Source: Parelaphostrongylus tenuis (Eukaryota > Nematoda > Chromadorea > Rhabditida > Metastrongylidae). Taken from it: a stretch of 64,000 bases of DNA. A program made the position numbers and the translations under genes. The DNA is taken from contig JAHQIW010002124.1 in NCBI GenBank assembly GCA_019055375.1, positions 124,001-188,000 on the forward strand, read 5' to 3'. Positions 22,894 to 32,569 of the stretch are shown in pieces. Within the stretch, counting starts at the first letter, position 1. Each line of letters opens with the position of its first letter. Under the pieces are notes generated by a model, which did no database searches, was not told where the DNA came from, and saw only the letters and a list, made by a program, of their open reading frames with translations.

Positions 22894-25800
22894 TTACATT
22901 ACTTCATAACCATCTTCAGCTTGGTTAGCGTCATCAATGGCGGACGATATGAAACGAAGCACATCTGAGAATGACTACTGTAAATTTTCAAAATTCAGAG
23001 ATAAAAACAAATCTAAAAACGCTACACGCTGTCTAAACAAAATAGTATAGAAAAACAGTAGAATAAAACTGGCTAAAAATAAAAGCGCATACTTTCTGTA
23101 ATAAGTCTTTGAATCGCCTCTGAAGTTCTAGGCATTTCGCACGAACAATTTCCTTCTCTTCACTGTTTTCGTTTCGCAGTCTCACCAGTTCCTTCTTCAG
23201 TTGGGACAGTTCATTTCGTCGACCACCGTCATTTTCTCGCAAGTTTTAAAGCACACTAAAAGAACATTATGAAATAACCATAGAAAGAAGTTCCTCACTG
23301 TCTGAAATCCGGACCTTAATATAATCCATCCTGAGAAAATCCTATGGTTAAAATTTGAATCAATGAAACACACACGGAAAGAAAAGCGAACACGTCCATC
23401 ACTCACCTACTCAAATTCTCCTTCAATGATCTCAGATCCTTTAATCTTGAACTGCCAAGCTCGTAGGCACGTTCATGACTTTTCGCTTCCTCCTCGCCGC
23501 ATACCACCAACCTCTGGAATTTTCATCTCTGAGAACTGGATTCCTCAGATAGCAGAAGGCAAACTTGGTTTGTAAAAAACATATTCTTTATCCGAATTCT
23601 ACAAATTGCCAAACAACAGCACATGATAAGTCAGTAACTAAGGCTGTAATGACTTACTCTCAGCTCTTCTTCCTTTTGATGCGCTTGCTTCTTAAGATCA
23701 GCACAACGTGCTTGGGAGTCAATAGAACATTGTTCGAGACGATTAATTTCGTTCTAAAACTCGTTACAACAGAAATACGTCTCAAGGTTTGTATTTGACA
23801 TTCGACTATTTTCATAAAATGAGATTCCTGCAGTTCAGAGAGCACATCCATCTCCCTGGGACGCTCATCAAGCATCTTGGAAATTTGGTCAATCACCTTC
23901 ATACTCTCTTCGTTATTATAAATTCGTTCTCTGAAAACAGCTCGTTCAAATCAGCTACAAGCTCAGGTATAGAAGAATCATCCACGTCAATCACCTTTCT
24001 CTGTCACAGTCGCCCTGAAGACTTTTGATATGTGCTCTCTGGTCTTCAACATCGCGAAGAAATCGAGCAGGAGATTCAACTAGTCCTTTGAATTTTACTC
24101 CTGATAGATTCGATTTCCTTCTTCAGATCAACCTGCAAGTAAATACCAACTGCGCTTTAACAAAGTATTTCGTTATTCAATTATGTTGAGTGATGTGCAA
24201 AACTTTCGCGTCAGACGGGACTCGAACCCGTATTCCAACCAATCGGGGCGCGTGTTCTAACCTGTTTGACTACTTAAGGCCTCTTTTGCGATCAGTCTTT
24301 CAACTCTACAAAGCATCAATCTGACAGCAACCAGCCGTCAAGGGTTTGGCCTGGTAGTTAATGTTGACATTGAATTCAGTTACGCTGAGAATATTATATA
24401 TATATATTTTTTTTCGATCGTTGACGTAGGTCGGAAGTTCGGATCCTTTGTCTCATTTGCGAAATACGAGATACTCCTAGCATCGACCTTTCGACTGCGC
24501 GTTCGATAACGGCAAGTGATCTTTCATCCTGCTTACGAAGCGACCAGGTTTCTGCTGCATACGTTAAGGCAGGGATAATTGTCGAGTCGAAAAGGTGGGC
24601 ACGGAGTCGGATGTTCTTTGTTTTCTTCACTACATCTTCGATGCTCTTAAACGTTCCCCAAGCCGCTCGTTTCCTCCTGCTCAACTCTGGGGCTAGGTCG
24701 TTCATCATGTTGATTTCACGACCTAGATAGAAGTAACTGGAGCTTTCGGAGATTGTCGTTTCGTTGAGCGTGAATGGGGCATTCGAAACCCATCCGTTCC
24801 TCATGAACATTGTTATCGTTAGATTCAGTTGAAGACCGATCTTTCACAGGCGTTATCGAAATCAGTCAACATTCGTTCCGCTTGGCTGATGTTTGGTGTT
24901 ATGAGAACGATATCGGCAGCAAAGCGAAGATGGTTTAATTGTCGACCGTCAATTTTCACTCCCATTTCGTCCCATTCTAATGTTCGCATGACGTTTTGTA
25001 GGGTGGCATTGAATAGTTTTGGCGATATTGTATCGCCTTGTCGAACCCCTCTTCTTACGTCAATGGTGATATTGTTGTAGAATGGAGATATTCAACGTCA
25101 ACGATCGAAAATCAGAGACGCCGTTCTACACGCCAGGATATCGAAAATAAGGTGGGCCGGACACGTGATGCGCTTCAACGACAACCGATGGACGAGAGCC
25201 GTTACCAACTGGATTCCTCGGGACGTCAAGCGCTCTAAAGGAAGACCACTGCCCCGTTGGTCCGATTTCTTCACGAAAGCGATGGAAGAAAGATATGATG
25301 CTCAGCGAATTCCTAGAGCGAGGAGGACCCACTGGGCTACTCTTGCACGCGATAGGGAAAAATGGAAGAGTTGCTGGTACCCGCTCGAGTCACTCGACGA
25401 TCAACGGGACGACAGGTGATACAGGTGATACAGGTGATGCTTTCGAATGATTACTAGTAGTCAACAGAAAGAGCTCTGGCCTACGAGAAATATGCCTATG
25501 TGAAACACAAGGGTTTTCATTTCGCTGAAGTGTTATGAACAAAGATGGCCAAATGTAGGCGTAGCCAAAGATTTAAGCTTTCGAATCATTATTAATACTT
25601 TTATGAAAAGTTCCTGTTCAACGAAAGGGATCGATTTTTCATCCCGTGCTATCTAACGAAAAAGTACCGCAGTTTCAATAGCTATCAGCATGACTGAGTT
25701 TGATGCCGATATGTGCATACCCGACCAGAACCGCTAAAGTTTTATTGCTGACATCTTCAACATGATAATCGCAGAAAAAGTGGTAACAGAGCGGTAATAT

Positions 25801-28621
25801 CAGTGGTGTACTGATAGCACGCGCCCTGGGGATGAAACGTCGGTTCAACTCGCGCCTGAAGCTAAAAGTTCTGCATGTCACTCATCTTGGATGTACAATT
25901 ATAACATCGTAGAACTTGTGCAAAAGCGATATTTGTAGATTAACTCAGAGATAAACTATATGGCCGAGTAATTACAGTCGAGCAAATCAAAAGGTTCTTC
26001 ATAGCACAGTAACATGGTAGGCCCTAAAGGAATAGAATTTGCTTTTTTTGCTACGTTCTATACCAACATATGACTTAGTAGATAAAGATCGCTGGGATAA
26101 TGGAACACTAAAGAAGGAGTGGTTAACAGTAAGAACGAATCTGGTGGAAAAAAGAAAAAACATGCCATGTTGAAATTAGTAAAATCCGCCAGAAGTGAGA
26201 GCAATCTTCGTGTTCTTCTTGGGTGTGGATTTAGAAGATCGCACATAGTGAAGTCACATGATTCGTCTCCGAAGTCGGTAGTGAAACATCGCCTAAAATG
26301 ACACTAATAATATCATAAAAGATGGCGAACAATAAACTAGAACCAAATAAAATCACTAATAAAATGAAGAAAACACCAATACAATTGGAATGATACTTGG
26401 AGAGTTGAACGGCCCGTCTTCAAGAACTGTGAGGACCCCTCAACATGAAATTGTGCTGGTTTAGCCTTTTTGTCCCAAAAGTAAGCTTAGCCCCGACTTC
26501 CTCAGGTCGTCACTACATCAGTGCAGCTGCCAACCTTTGCGAGTCAGAAGAAGATTATCTCCTTTCGACTATTAGCTACCAAGAAAGCGATCATTCCCGG
26601 CACGGTTTACCCTTAGCTAGGCTTTCCCGTATGGAAATGCCGGCTCTTCCCAAATTGAGTGGCCCTACTGGGGGATTGAACCCCCGCTGTACTTCGCAGT
26701 CCGCGAAACTCAGGAACGCCTTCCAGCCACGATGAGGCGGAGGCGGTAAATCATTTGAGAGGAATTAGAATAAAATAAATAATAAACAAACACATATATG
26801 AAAAACTGAAGAGATCAAGTTAAGCTGGACGACGAAAGACGATCGATATCTAAACAGAGCAATTACATTGTAGTGAAGAGCAGAGTGAGAGGAATACTCC
26901 TCTGATGTATTTCGGCAGTTTCCGAGTTGCAATTGCAATCGAATGGAAGCTCGGACAGGGACCTTTCCGGAACGCCGAGAATTTGAGTGCAGAAAGCATT
27001 GTATATTAGCTGAATACGATCCGCCTAAAAACAGTTCGAAATAATTGAAATGGTTTTATGCAATCAACAAAAATGCTATATTCAACCGCTTCAAGGCGGC
27101 ATGAATGTATGATTATATATTCAATGATGTTGAGTCAAAACTTTAAAGCTCTCACGGGAATCGAACCCGCATTTCATCCTGTCCGAGGGCGCATGCTAAC
27201 CAATTGTACTGCCAAAGCTCTGGTTCTGTCATCATTTCTTTTCGCTACAAGCGCCCCGGAAAGAGCGCAATACGGGCTCGATTTTCGTGTGAGGTTGAAA
27301 TTTTCCGGATCACACAACACCATTGGATACCTGCTTGGAAACTTGGACGGTCCAGCACTTTCACTAGTAGGCAGGCCCCAGCACAGAGAAACTGATGCTC
27401 CTTTAGCTATCTGTTCTCTGCAATCCCGAGCTAAGCCAATCTGGGGCTTCCCCATGTCGTCATCATAGACCAATCATTGACCTTGTGGGTTAGAAGGAGA
27501 TTATAATCTTGCGACTTCGAGCTAACAAGACGACGATCACTTCCTGGTACGGCTTACTCCTAGATGGGCCTTCTGGGCGGAAATGTCAAATTCTTCGTGG
27601 GTGGCCTTGCTGGGGGATTGATCCCTCTGCAGCACTTCGCAGTCCGATAACCAGGAACACACCCAAGCCACGATGAGGCGGTAAATCATTTTGGAAGAAT
27701 ATCATTGGATATGTAGTGAAAACACTCTTGTGAATGCAACTGTCAAGACGAGGAGCAGAACTAAAAAAGAAAAAAAAACTCAGATATCCTCGAATATACA
27801 GATAAAATAGTTTCAAAAACATAACGATTATGACGTCAAAAAACATCTAGTGACTAGTGCCTGCTTATATCGTCTTCACGACATCAAAATCCGTCTTCCA
27901 AATTAGATCAGATACATCAGGTCGCTCCATATTTTTTGGCACTAAGCAATAAACTCCAAATTTTCTAACAAGAAGTAGTTGCAACTGCATGATTTTAGTA
28001 TCTTTAAATTGCGCTTTTCTTGCAAACATTTTGCATACAACGTGCTTATACTTGCTTGAGATGGAGCTGTTTTGGAAACAAATTCTCTTGCTACTCATGC
28101 ACGAATGGCGCGTAGGGGAAAATGCTAGTGAGGCGGAGCACAAGATTGATGGAGCTTGGGGCGATGGTACGCTTGCAGAAAGAACGGCTAGGAAGTAGTT
28201 CGCGAAGTTCAAAGCTGGAGAGATCAGTCTCGAGGATCAATCGCGCTCGGGCCGTCCACAAGAAGCTCCACTGATCTTGTGCGCCGCTTCATTGGCATTT
28301 TCCCCTACGGGCCATTCGTCGATGAGTAGCAAGCGAATTTTCTTTCAAAACAGCTTCATCTCAAAGCAAGTATAGGCAAGTTGTATACCAAAATGTTCGC
28401 AAGAAAATACGCAACTTAACGATACCAAAACTATGTAGCTTTGATAACTTCTAGCTAAGAAATTTGGTGTTTATAGCTCTGATACCGAAAATTATGGATC
28501 GACCTGACGAAATTGGGAAAAGCGTAACCTTTGGGTGAACCACATCTTCCACATTGATGTCGACATTCAAACATGTCAGAGCATCGACGATCGAACGCGG
28601 GTCGAGAACAATCGAACACAT
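22894..28621 (-). CDS. nuf2: Kinetochore protein NUF2 / HIM-10 homologue
   Basis: Nine minus-strand exons: 28621-28529 (start ATG, MCSIVLDPRS...EDVVHPK), 27024-26867 (ADRIQLIYNAFCTQILGV), 26292-26162 (CDFTMCDLLNP, RTRRLLSLLADFTNF), 24132-23995 (VDLKKEIESIRSKI, LVESPARFL), 23930-23807, 23753-23658, 23513-about 23407, 23235-23093 and 22974-22894 (...DGYEVM stop). The first three match the NUF2 CH domain (EIV..L, ED...P, .IY....., then ..DL..P...RT.R.LS.I.NF). The rest is heptad-rich, with the NUF2 coil landmark I..LVESP. NUF2 pairs with NDC80 in the outer-kinetochore complex that binds spindle microtubules. Joins are phase-compatible with three reservations. Roughly 80-100 expected residues after the CH domain are not seen between 26162 and 24132. 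Exon 24132-23995 needs a 1-nt shift in caaagg. Some donors (gttttt at 26161, gtcgaa at 23806) are weak. It could be functional with a missed exon, or decaying. Confidence 0.85.
24190..24290 (-). repeat. tRNA-derived SINE, family 1
   Basis: On the plus strand it reads gcaaaactttcgcgtcagac, then gggactcgaacccg (inverted box B), then gcgcgtgttctaacc. It lies within a NUF2 intron, upstream of the coiled-coil exons. Confidence 0.8.
24411..25440 (+). mobile_element. RTE LINE copy with inverted 5' part
   Basis: The 3' part, 25092-about 25425, is on the plus strand and reads RQRSKIRDAVLHAR, KIRWAGHVMRFNDNRWTRAV, WIPRDVKR, RWSDFF and HWATLARDREKW to DDQRDDR stop, followed by an aggtgatac repeat tail. 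The adjoining 5' part, 25085-24411, is inverted. On the minus strand it reads ISPFYNN, GVRQGDTISP, LRFAADIVLI, AHLFDSTIIPALTYAAETW and ends LRQRS, exactly where the plus part resumes. The word cgtcaacgatcg is present at both edges. This is the geometry of twin-primed (5'-inverted, 5'-truncated) LINE insertions. The catalytic FADD box is FAAD. It sits in a NUF2 intron. Confidence 0.9.
25441..25660. repeat. Half of a foldback element
   Basis: The modules cgaatgattactagtagtc, gaaagagctctgg and ttatgaaaagttcctgttca are the right-arm modules of the foldback family. The left half is missing. The RTE tail at about 25440 abuts the element, so the LINE probably inserted into it and the other half was lost or diverged. 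Confidence 0.65.
25795..25885 (+). repeat. tRNA-derived SINE, family 1
   Basis: Degenerate box A (atcagtggtgtactgatagc) and box B-like cggttcaactcgcgcctga, followed by the usual terminal words gttctgcatgtcactcatc. In a NUF2 intron. Confidence 0.6.
26445..26760 (-). repeat. tRNA-derived SINE, family 3
   Basis: The minus-strand head contains tcgcggactgcgaagtac and box B-like gggggttcaatccccc, ending at ggccac. The plus-strand sequence is matched by 27480-27700: gatcattcccggcacggttt against gatcacttcctggtacggct, and gactgcgaag/tgaggcggtaaatcattt at the end. It lies between two NUF2 exons. Confidence 0.7.
27135..27225 (-). repeat. tRNA-derived SINE, family 1
   Basis: Inverted box B cgggaatcgaacccgc, then gagggcgcatgctaacc and a box A-like ttgtactgcc, as in other minus-strand copies. 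In NUF2 intron 1. Confidence 0.75.
27280..27480. repeat. Dispersed repeat with SINE-family words
   Basis: Words such as acaccattggatacctgctt, ggaaacttggacggtcc and gatgctcctttagctatct recur in part at 51950-51990 (tgcttggacggtcc on the minus strand) and pass into the family-3 SINE that follows. Family limits are uncertain. Confidence 0.45.
27481..27700 (-). repeat. tRNA-derived SINE, family 3, second copy
   Basis: Same orientation as 26445-26760 about 1 kb away, sharing gaaggagattataatctt, gatcacttcctggtacgg, ctgggggattgatccc and gatgaggcggtaaatcattt. Box B is intact enough to see (gggatcaatccccc on the minus strand). Confidence 0.7.
27880..28470. mobile_element. Mariner-derived foldback (two transposase 5' ends facing each other)
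   Basis: On the plus strand 28078-28260 reads LLMHEWRVGENASEA, ERTARK then FAKFKAGEISLEDQSRSGRP, the N-terminal DNA-binding part of a mariner transposase (one stop after ERTARK). From 28470 back to about 28265 the minus strand repeats the same leader and start (ctcatcgacgaatgg on that strand, then gaaaatgcc). The arms therefore converge on about 28262 and the catalytic domain is absent. It lies in NUF2 intron 1, upstream of the CH exon at 27024. Confidence 0.82.
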
Positions 28622-28849
28622 TCCTGAAAGACTGAAGCACATGGAAATGACGCCTACCAAAACAGCGATAAGTACCAAGCGAGGTGCCAGTTGCTCTAGA
28701 ATGGGAGCTGATAGAATCATGAGCTTCAAAACATTGCCGCGCTAGAGGATGAAGGATAAAGCTCTAGGCATTGATTGATAACTGAGTGATGTGCTATGCA
28801 TCGGTACCCATTCGTAGCATCATTCGCAGTGATTTGACGCATACGTGGC

Positions 28850-29025
28850 CTTTACGATGACTCCTCGTGGCCAAACCGTTGTATCTAGTGTTGCTATCCT
28901 CCCGGACAAGTCTGGTACCATTTCACCGACCCCGGAGGGATAGAAGGCTTGGCGAGGAGCGCAAGATCGCTGACCATCGATCGGTCGACCGAGTGTCGAT
29001 GAGCATCTCTAACCACTGCGCCAGA
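28850..29025 (-). repeat. tRNA-derived SINE, family 2
   Basis: Minus-strand head tggcgcagtggttagag (box A), then a body with aagccttctatcc, ccggggtcggtgaaatgg and cagacttgtcc. The same body is found at 36545-36770. It lies just upstream of the NUF2 start. Confidence 0.75.
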
Positions 29026-29289
29026 CGGGCTCAGTGCCGTTTTATCGAATGGAAATCGGACGACAACACAATCACTGGCAATTTGAACTTCAATAATATT
29101 CGTGCTTACAAAATAAGGAAGTAGGAAATTAACACCACTAAAATAGCTCATCGCGAACCGGAAAGCGAAAAGTTTACGACGAGAAATCGAAAAGAAATTT
29201 CCCGCGCATAGTGTGAGTACCGAAATTACGTATTTGGCCATCAACCGTATACACAAAACAATCTTGCCTTTGTAATGAGGTCCTTGTGT

Positions 29290-29500
29290 AGAGCTTTACG
29301 GTGCGTGTGGCGCAGTGGTTAGAGGTGAATTTGACACATAAGTAGTCGATGGTTCGATCTCTTCCCTCAGTGCTCTCTTAGGCTTCCAATCGTCAGCGGT
29401 CAACGAATCGGTGCTGGACTTGTCTCGGGGGTAGCGAGCTGATTAGATATATCGATAGGTCGCCGCAAGTCATTGTGGAGTTGCACTCCGTCTTATTTAT
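29290..29500 (+). repeat. tRNA-derived SINE, family 2
   Basis: The head gtgtggcgcagtggttagag followed by gatggttcgatctc gives box A and box B at tRNA spacing. The body ends in gtctcgggggtagcgagc and gccgcaagtcattgtgg. It is in opposite orientation to the copy at 28850-29025. Confidence 0.8.
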
Positions 29501-29689
29501 AGAGTCCTATTCTGCTTCAATAACGCTCATTTTCTAATGGAATTTACCCAGTTTGATCACAAAATCGCTGCAGTTATGAGAGTTTTTCATTGATAAAGTC
29601 ATATTTTCAATGTTCATTTCGAATTTTAAAGAAAAAGGTCTGCACAAAACCGAATAATCCAGGGCGGGAGCATGTAAAAGTGAGGAAGA

Positions 29690-30000
29690 AACTTCAGTAA
29701 ACTCTTAACGCTTTGACGAGCGCCGTCGGCACGCAGACGACGTCGCAGCGTCGTTTGAGTGGCAGTAGCAGGGTCGCGGGCAGGCGGCATCTGGATGTCT
29801 GTGCATGCTTGTCTGTCTGCCTACCTGCTTTTCCACGAGACACACCGCCGCCATCATATTAGCTAACTGAAACTTGCGTCATGCGGTACGATACGAAACG
29901 TATCGTATAGTCCTTGAGGGGTTATGCCGACATCCACCTCCAGGAAATTTTGTTATTACGTGGATTTTTGGAGCAGCCATTAAGCAGCGATAGTTTTTGA
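29690..30000. other. GC-rich island with a perfect hairpin
   Basis: About 29700-29850 is clearly richer in G and C than its surroundings (gacgagcgccgtcggcac, gcagcgtcgtttgagtgg). At 29887-29907 tacgatacg and cgtatcgta form a perfect inverted repeat around aaa. No coding exon seen. It could be a promoter-proximal region or another repeat. Confidence 0.4.
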
Positions 30001-30282
30001 CAGAAGAAAAAATCAGAAGGTGTGCCCATCAACAAAACGAAGAACATATAGACTCAAGAGATCGTTTCCTTTTGAACAGATCTCAATACCTCTGAAAGTG
30101 CGCGGTAGATATCTAAAAGTGGTCCGATTCTAGCTGGATATCATGTCACAGCTCAGAATATATGGAGATGAAACGTTTCATCGGAAGAATTGCGGTAACT
30201 TTGGTATCGCAAATGTTAATAACTTAGATAAAAATCAAGCAAGAGGTCGCTTTATAAAAGTCCAGTATTTGAATTGAATTTA

Positions 30283-31165
30283 TTAGGTGAACAAATATGA
30301 CCCTCCGTCCTTTACAGCTCGAATATCCAATCTAGAAAAAAATTTATGCTCAAGTTTATTTAAAGTCGATTTCCGTCATTAACAATAAGATTCTTCCAAT
30401 TTCTGGGTAATTTTGAATGCCATCGACGAAGAAATATGGTAAGTAAAATTGGCAAATTTTGACAAGAATTCTTCCAAAACTTACTGATTTGTAATTTGAA
30501 TCTGATAGTTTCAAGCGTAATTTGAAGGTGCAATGCCGGGAGAGTAAGGCGGTTAAGGTAAAACCTCCTGTAACCCCTCGCCTCGGCTCTTTTAAGACGT
30601 TTTCGATCGGTTTTTCCAGCATGAGGCCAAGGTTATCATGCACCAGAGTCACTTTCCCGTGTGTTACGGTCATACCGGTCCTTTGATTTGCATTTATCCT
30701 TTAATTTGGATATTTGTTGTTGATAGAATGCTGCTAACCTGTTCCACCAGATTTCAAGAGCTCTTAGTAGGGGACGGCTTTCTCATCCCACCAAATGCGC
30801 CACAACCTTTCCTTCTGTGAATATTCCGATTTGCAGTAGACTTTGTTTGTTGTTCAGCGTCGGTCCATGATCGGTTGCGCTTGGGATTGTCAGATAAATC
30901 TACGTTTCGCCTCCTTTTCGTCGACGACGGTTTTTCTTCAAATTGAACATGGAAAAAAAGCTTTCCGCAAATGATGTTTTCGGATACGAAAGCCGTCACC
31001 TTCAAAGTCCTTTGGTAATCGTCATGTAAAATATTTGCACATAAAACGTAACATAAATAGCGTTGTTAACGCACCTTCAAACATAATAAAGAAATTACAA
31101 ATCTTTATCTTTACCTTTATTACAGTTATAATTAATTGAACGGTGGAGCCATGTTTGTACACCTC
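30283..31165 (-). mobile_element. Mariner element, decayed but with both ends
   Basis: The minus-strand 5' end near 31165 reads gaggtgtacaaacatggctc; the 3' end on the plus strand at 30283 reads ttaggtgaacaaatatgacc, a related terminal inverted repeat. In between, broken frames give NPKRNRSWTDAEQQTKS, NIHRRK, VTLVHDNLG, KPIENVLKE and a C-terminal VDGIQNYPEI, all mariner transposase landmarks (the HDNA block with one catalytic Asp). Frameshifts make it inactive. About 880 bp, shorter than a full mariner. Confidence 0.85.
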
Positions 31166-31409
31166 ATGGACTCCTCAAAATGAGCGCACTGTAAAGATTG
31201 ACGCTTGATTAAAAGGTTTTGGAAAAGAAAATACACAGTGAAACAGAAATGAACTATGAAAATGCACACTGTTTCTTTGCAATTGCTGTGCCTTTGAGTA
31301 GAGAAAAAGAAGCTGAACTTTTGAAGAATGCAGTATAAGGTTGGGCAAAATTCTAAGATATTTTTGAAAGTTTCATTCATTGAGATCTTTGTGCCTTCGA
31401 TTGACAATT

Positions 31410-31450
<41 letters not shown>
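31166..31450 (-). repeat. Larger repeat flanking the mariner, ending in (TA)n
   Basis: 31166-31400 (minus) aligns with 33480-33740 (plus) outside the mariner ends: caaagatctcaatgaatga/caaagatcctaaaaaataa, ttcttcaaaagttcagcttc/ttcttgaaaaattcagcttc, cactgtg and aatcaagcgtcaatctttac/aatcaagcgtcagtcttcac. Both copies run into a TA microsatellite on the far side (31412-31450 here). The mariner therefore lies inside a larger repeat present in two inverted copies. Confidence 0.78.
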
Positions 31451-31453
<3 letters not shown>

Positions 31454-31989
31454 TATGTATATAAATGTACATGTATATGCACGTATATATAAAAAGATAT
31501 ACATGCGTAGGTATAACGATATGAGTTCCACTTGTCCCGGATAACGAAAAAGAACTAAATAAAAACTGAATAACGTGACAAATCAGAATTGATACTAAGA
31601 AGAATCTTATCATTCAATGATCTCAACATTGAAATCCTTCGAGAGACAACCAACGTATTCATTTGATCTGGTAGTTCCAACATATCATGAATTTATTTCT
31701 TGTCTGTCAAGTGACAGTATATGCTATGTTTCAGATGAATCCTATCGAAATTTGTTTCATATAATAAGCGGCCAAACTGCTCAAATGGCTTACTGCAAAT
31801 GAAATATTCATACGAGTTTGAATGAGAAGCGTAATGTCATCACGGTCCGACAACTAGAAACAATCGGCAGCCATTGCACACTGCTACTTCAGTCGAAATG
31901 TCGCACACAACATTTCTCTCTTTTCTATTTCCGCTGTCAGTGAATATTTTGTTTTATTCTTCATTCTATTTTACCAATATTTAGATGTG

Positions 31990-32240
31990 TGTGCTCTTTC
32001 TCACAATGCAGGTTCCAGTACTTCCAGTTGTCAATCATTTTTTTTCTATCTTCTACTTCGAAACGTCCGTAGAATACTGTTGGCGCGCGCCTCCTTGCAA
32101 CCTCGAGGATAGCTGGCTACGGGGTTCCATATGGAATTCGTTGTTAACAAACGATGAGCGTTGGAGAGGTGCAGATCGGCCCACGCGCGCCACAACGAAC
32201 TGCAAACACTCGGCCATGGTGTCCCATGGTAAGTGCTGAA
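31990..32240 (-). repeat. tRNA-Ser-like SINE
   Basis: Minus-strand head: gggacaccatggccgagtgtt, then gcgcgcgtgggccgatctg. Tail: cgtagccagctatcctcgagg, gttgcaaggaggcgcgcgcc and agtattctacgg. It aligns with 52280-52530 and 17690-17905. Confidence 0.65.
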
Positions 32241-32299
32241 TTGATCGAAACAGGTTATAGTCGAATATAGCAACATTGGATTGTAGGCAAGAGCGGAAG

Positions 32300-32450
32300 A
32301 ACTTCGGCGCCGTTCAACTCTTTGGACTTGTCCTTGTCTTTGGCCGTATGCGGTTAGGCTTGTCGTGCTGGAACAAAGCGCGCTTCCGTCGGACTCATCC
32401 TGGACAGTTCTTCACTACATTGTCATGGACACGATCCAATTGTTGGCGGT
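32300..32450. repeat. Dispersed repeat shared with 8740-8900
   Basis: See the partner at 8740: shared words around ctggaacaaagcgcgcttcc, same orientation. Confidence 0.5.
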
Positions 32451-32569
32451 GAGCTCGCCATTATCGCATAAGCCTTTTCTTCAGTGAAAGCGGATCAACA
32501 CATACATATCAGTCTGTTCAATAGGCTCTTTGGAGTTGAAATTAATGAACTAGATATATAGATTCTTTC

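Noticed and set aside
27058..27468. 136-codon plus-strand open frame
   Set aside because: It runs across a family-1 SINE and another dispersed repeat inside NUF2 intron 1. The predicted peptide is the translated complement of box B.
28451..28729. 92-codon frame extending NUF2 upstream of the chosen ATG
   Set aside because: The upstream residues (MKLMILSAPILEQL...) do not resemble NUF2. CH domains start near the N-terminus, and the ATG at 28621 is in frame directly before SIVLDPRS.
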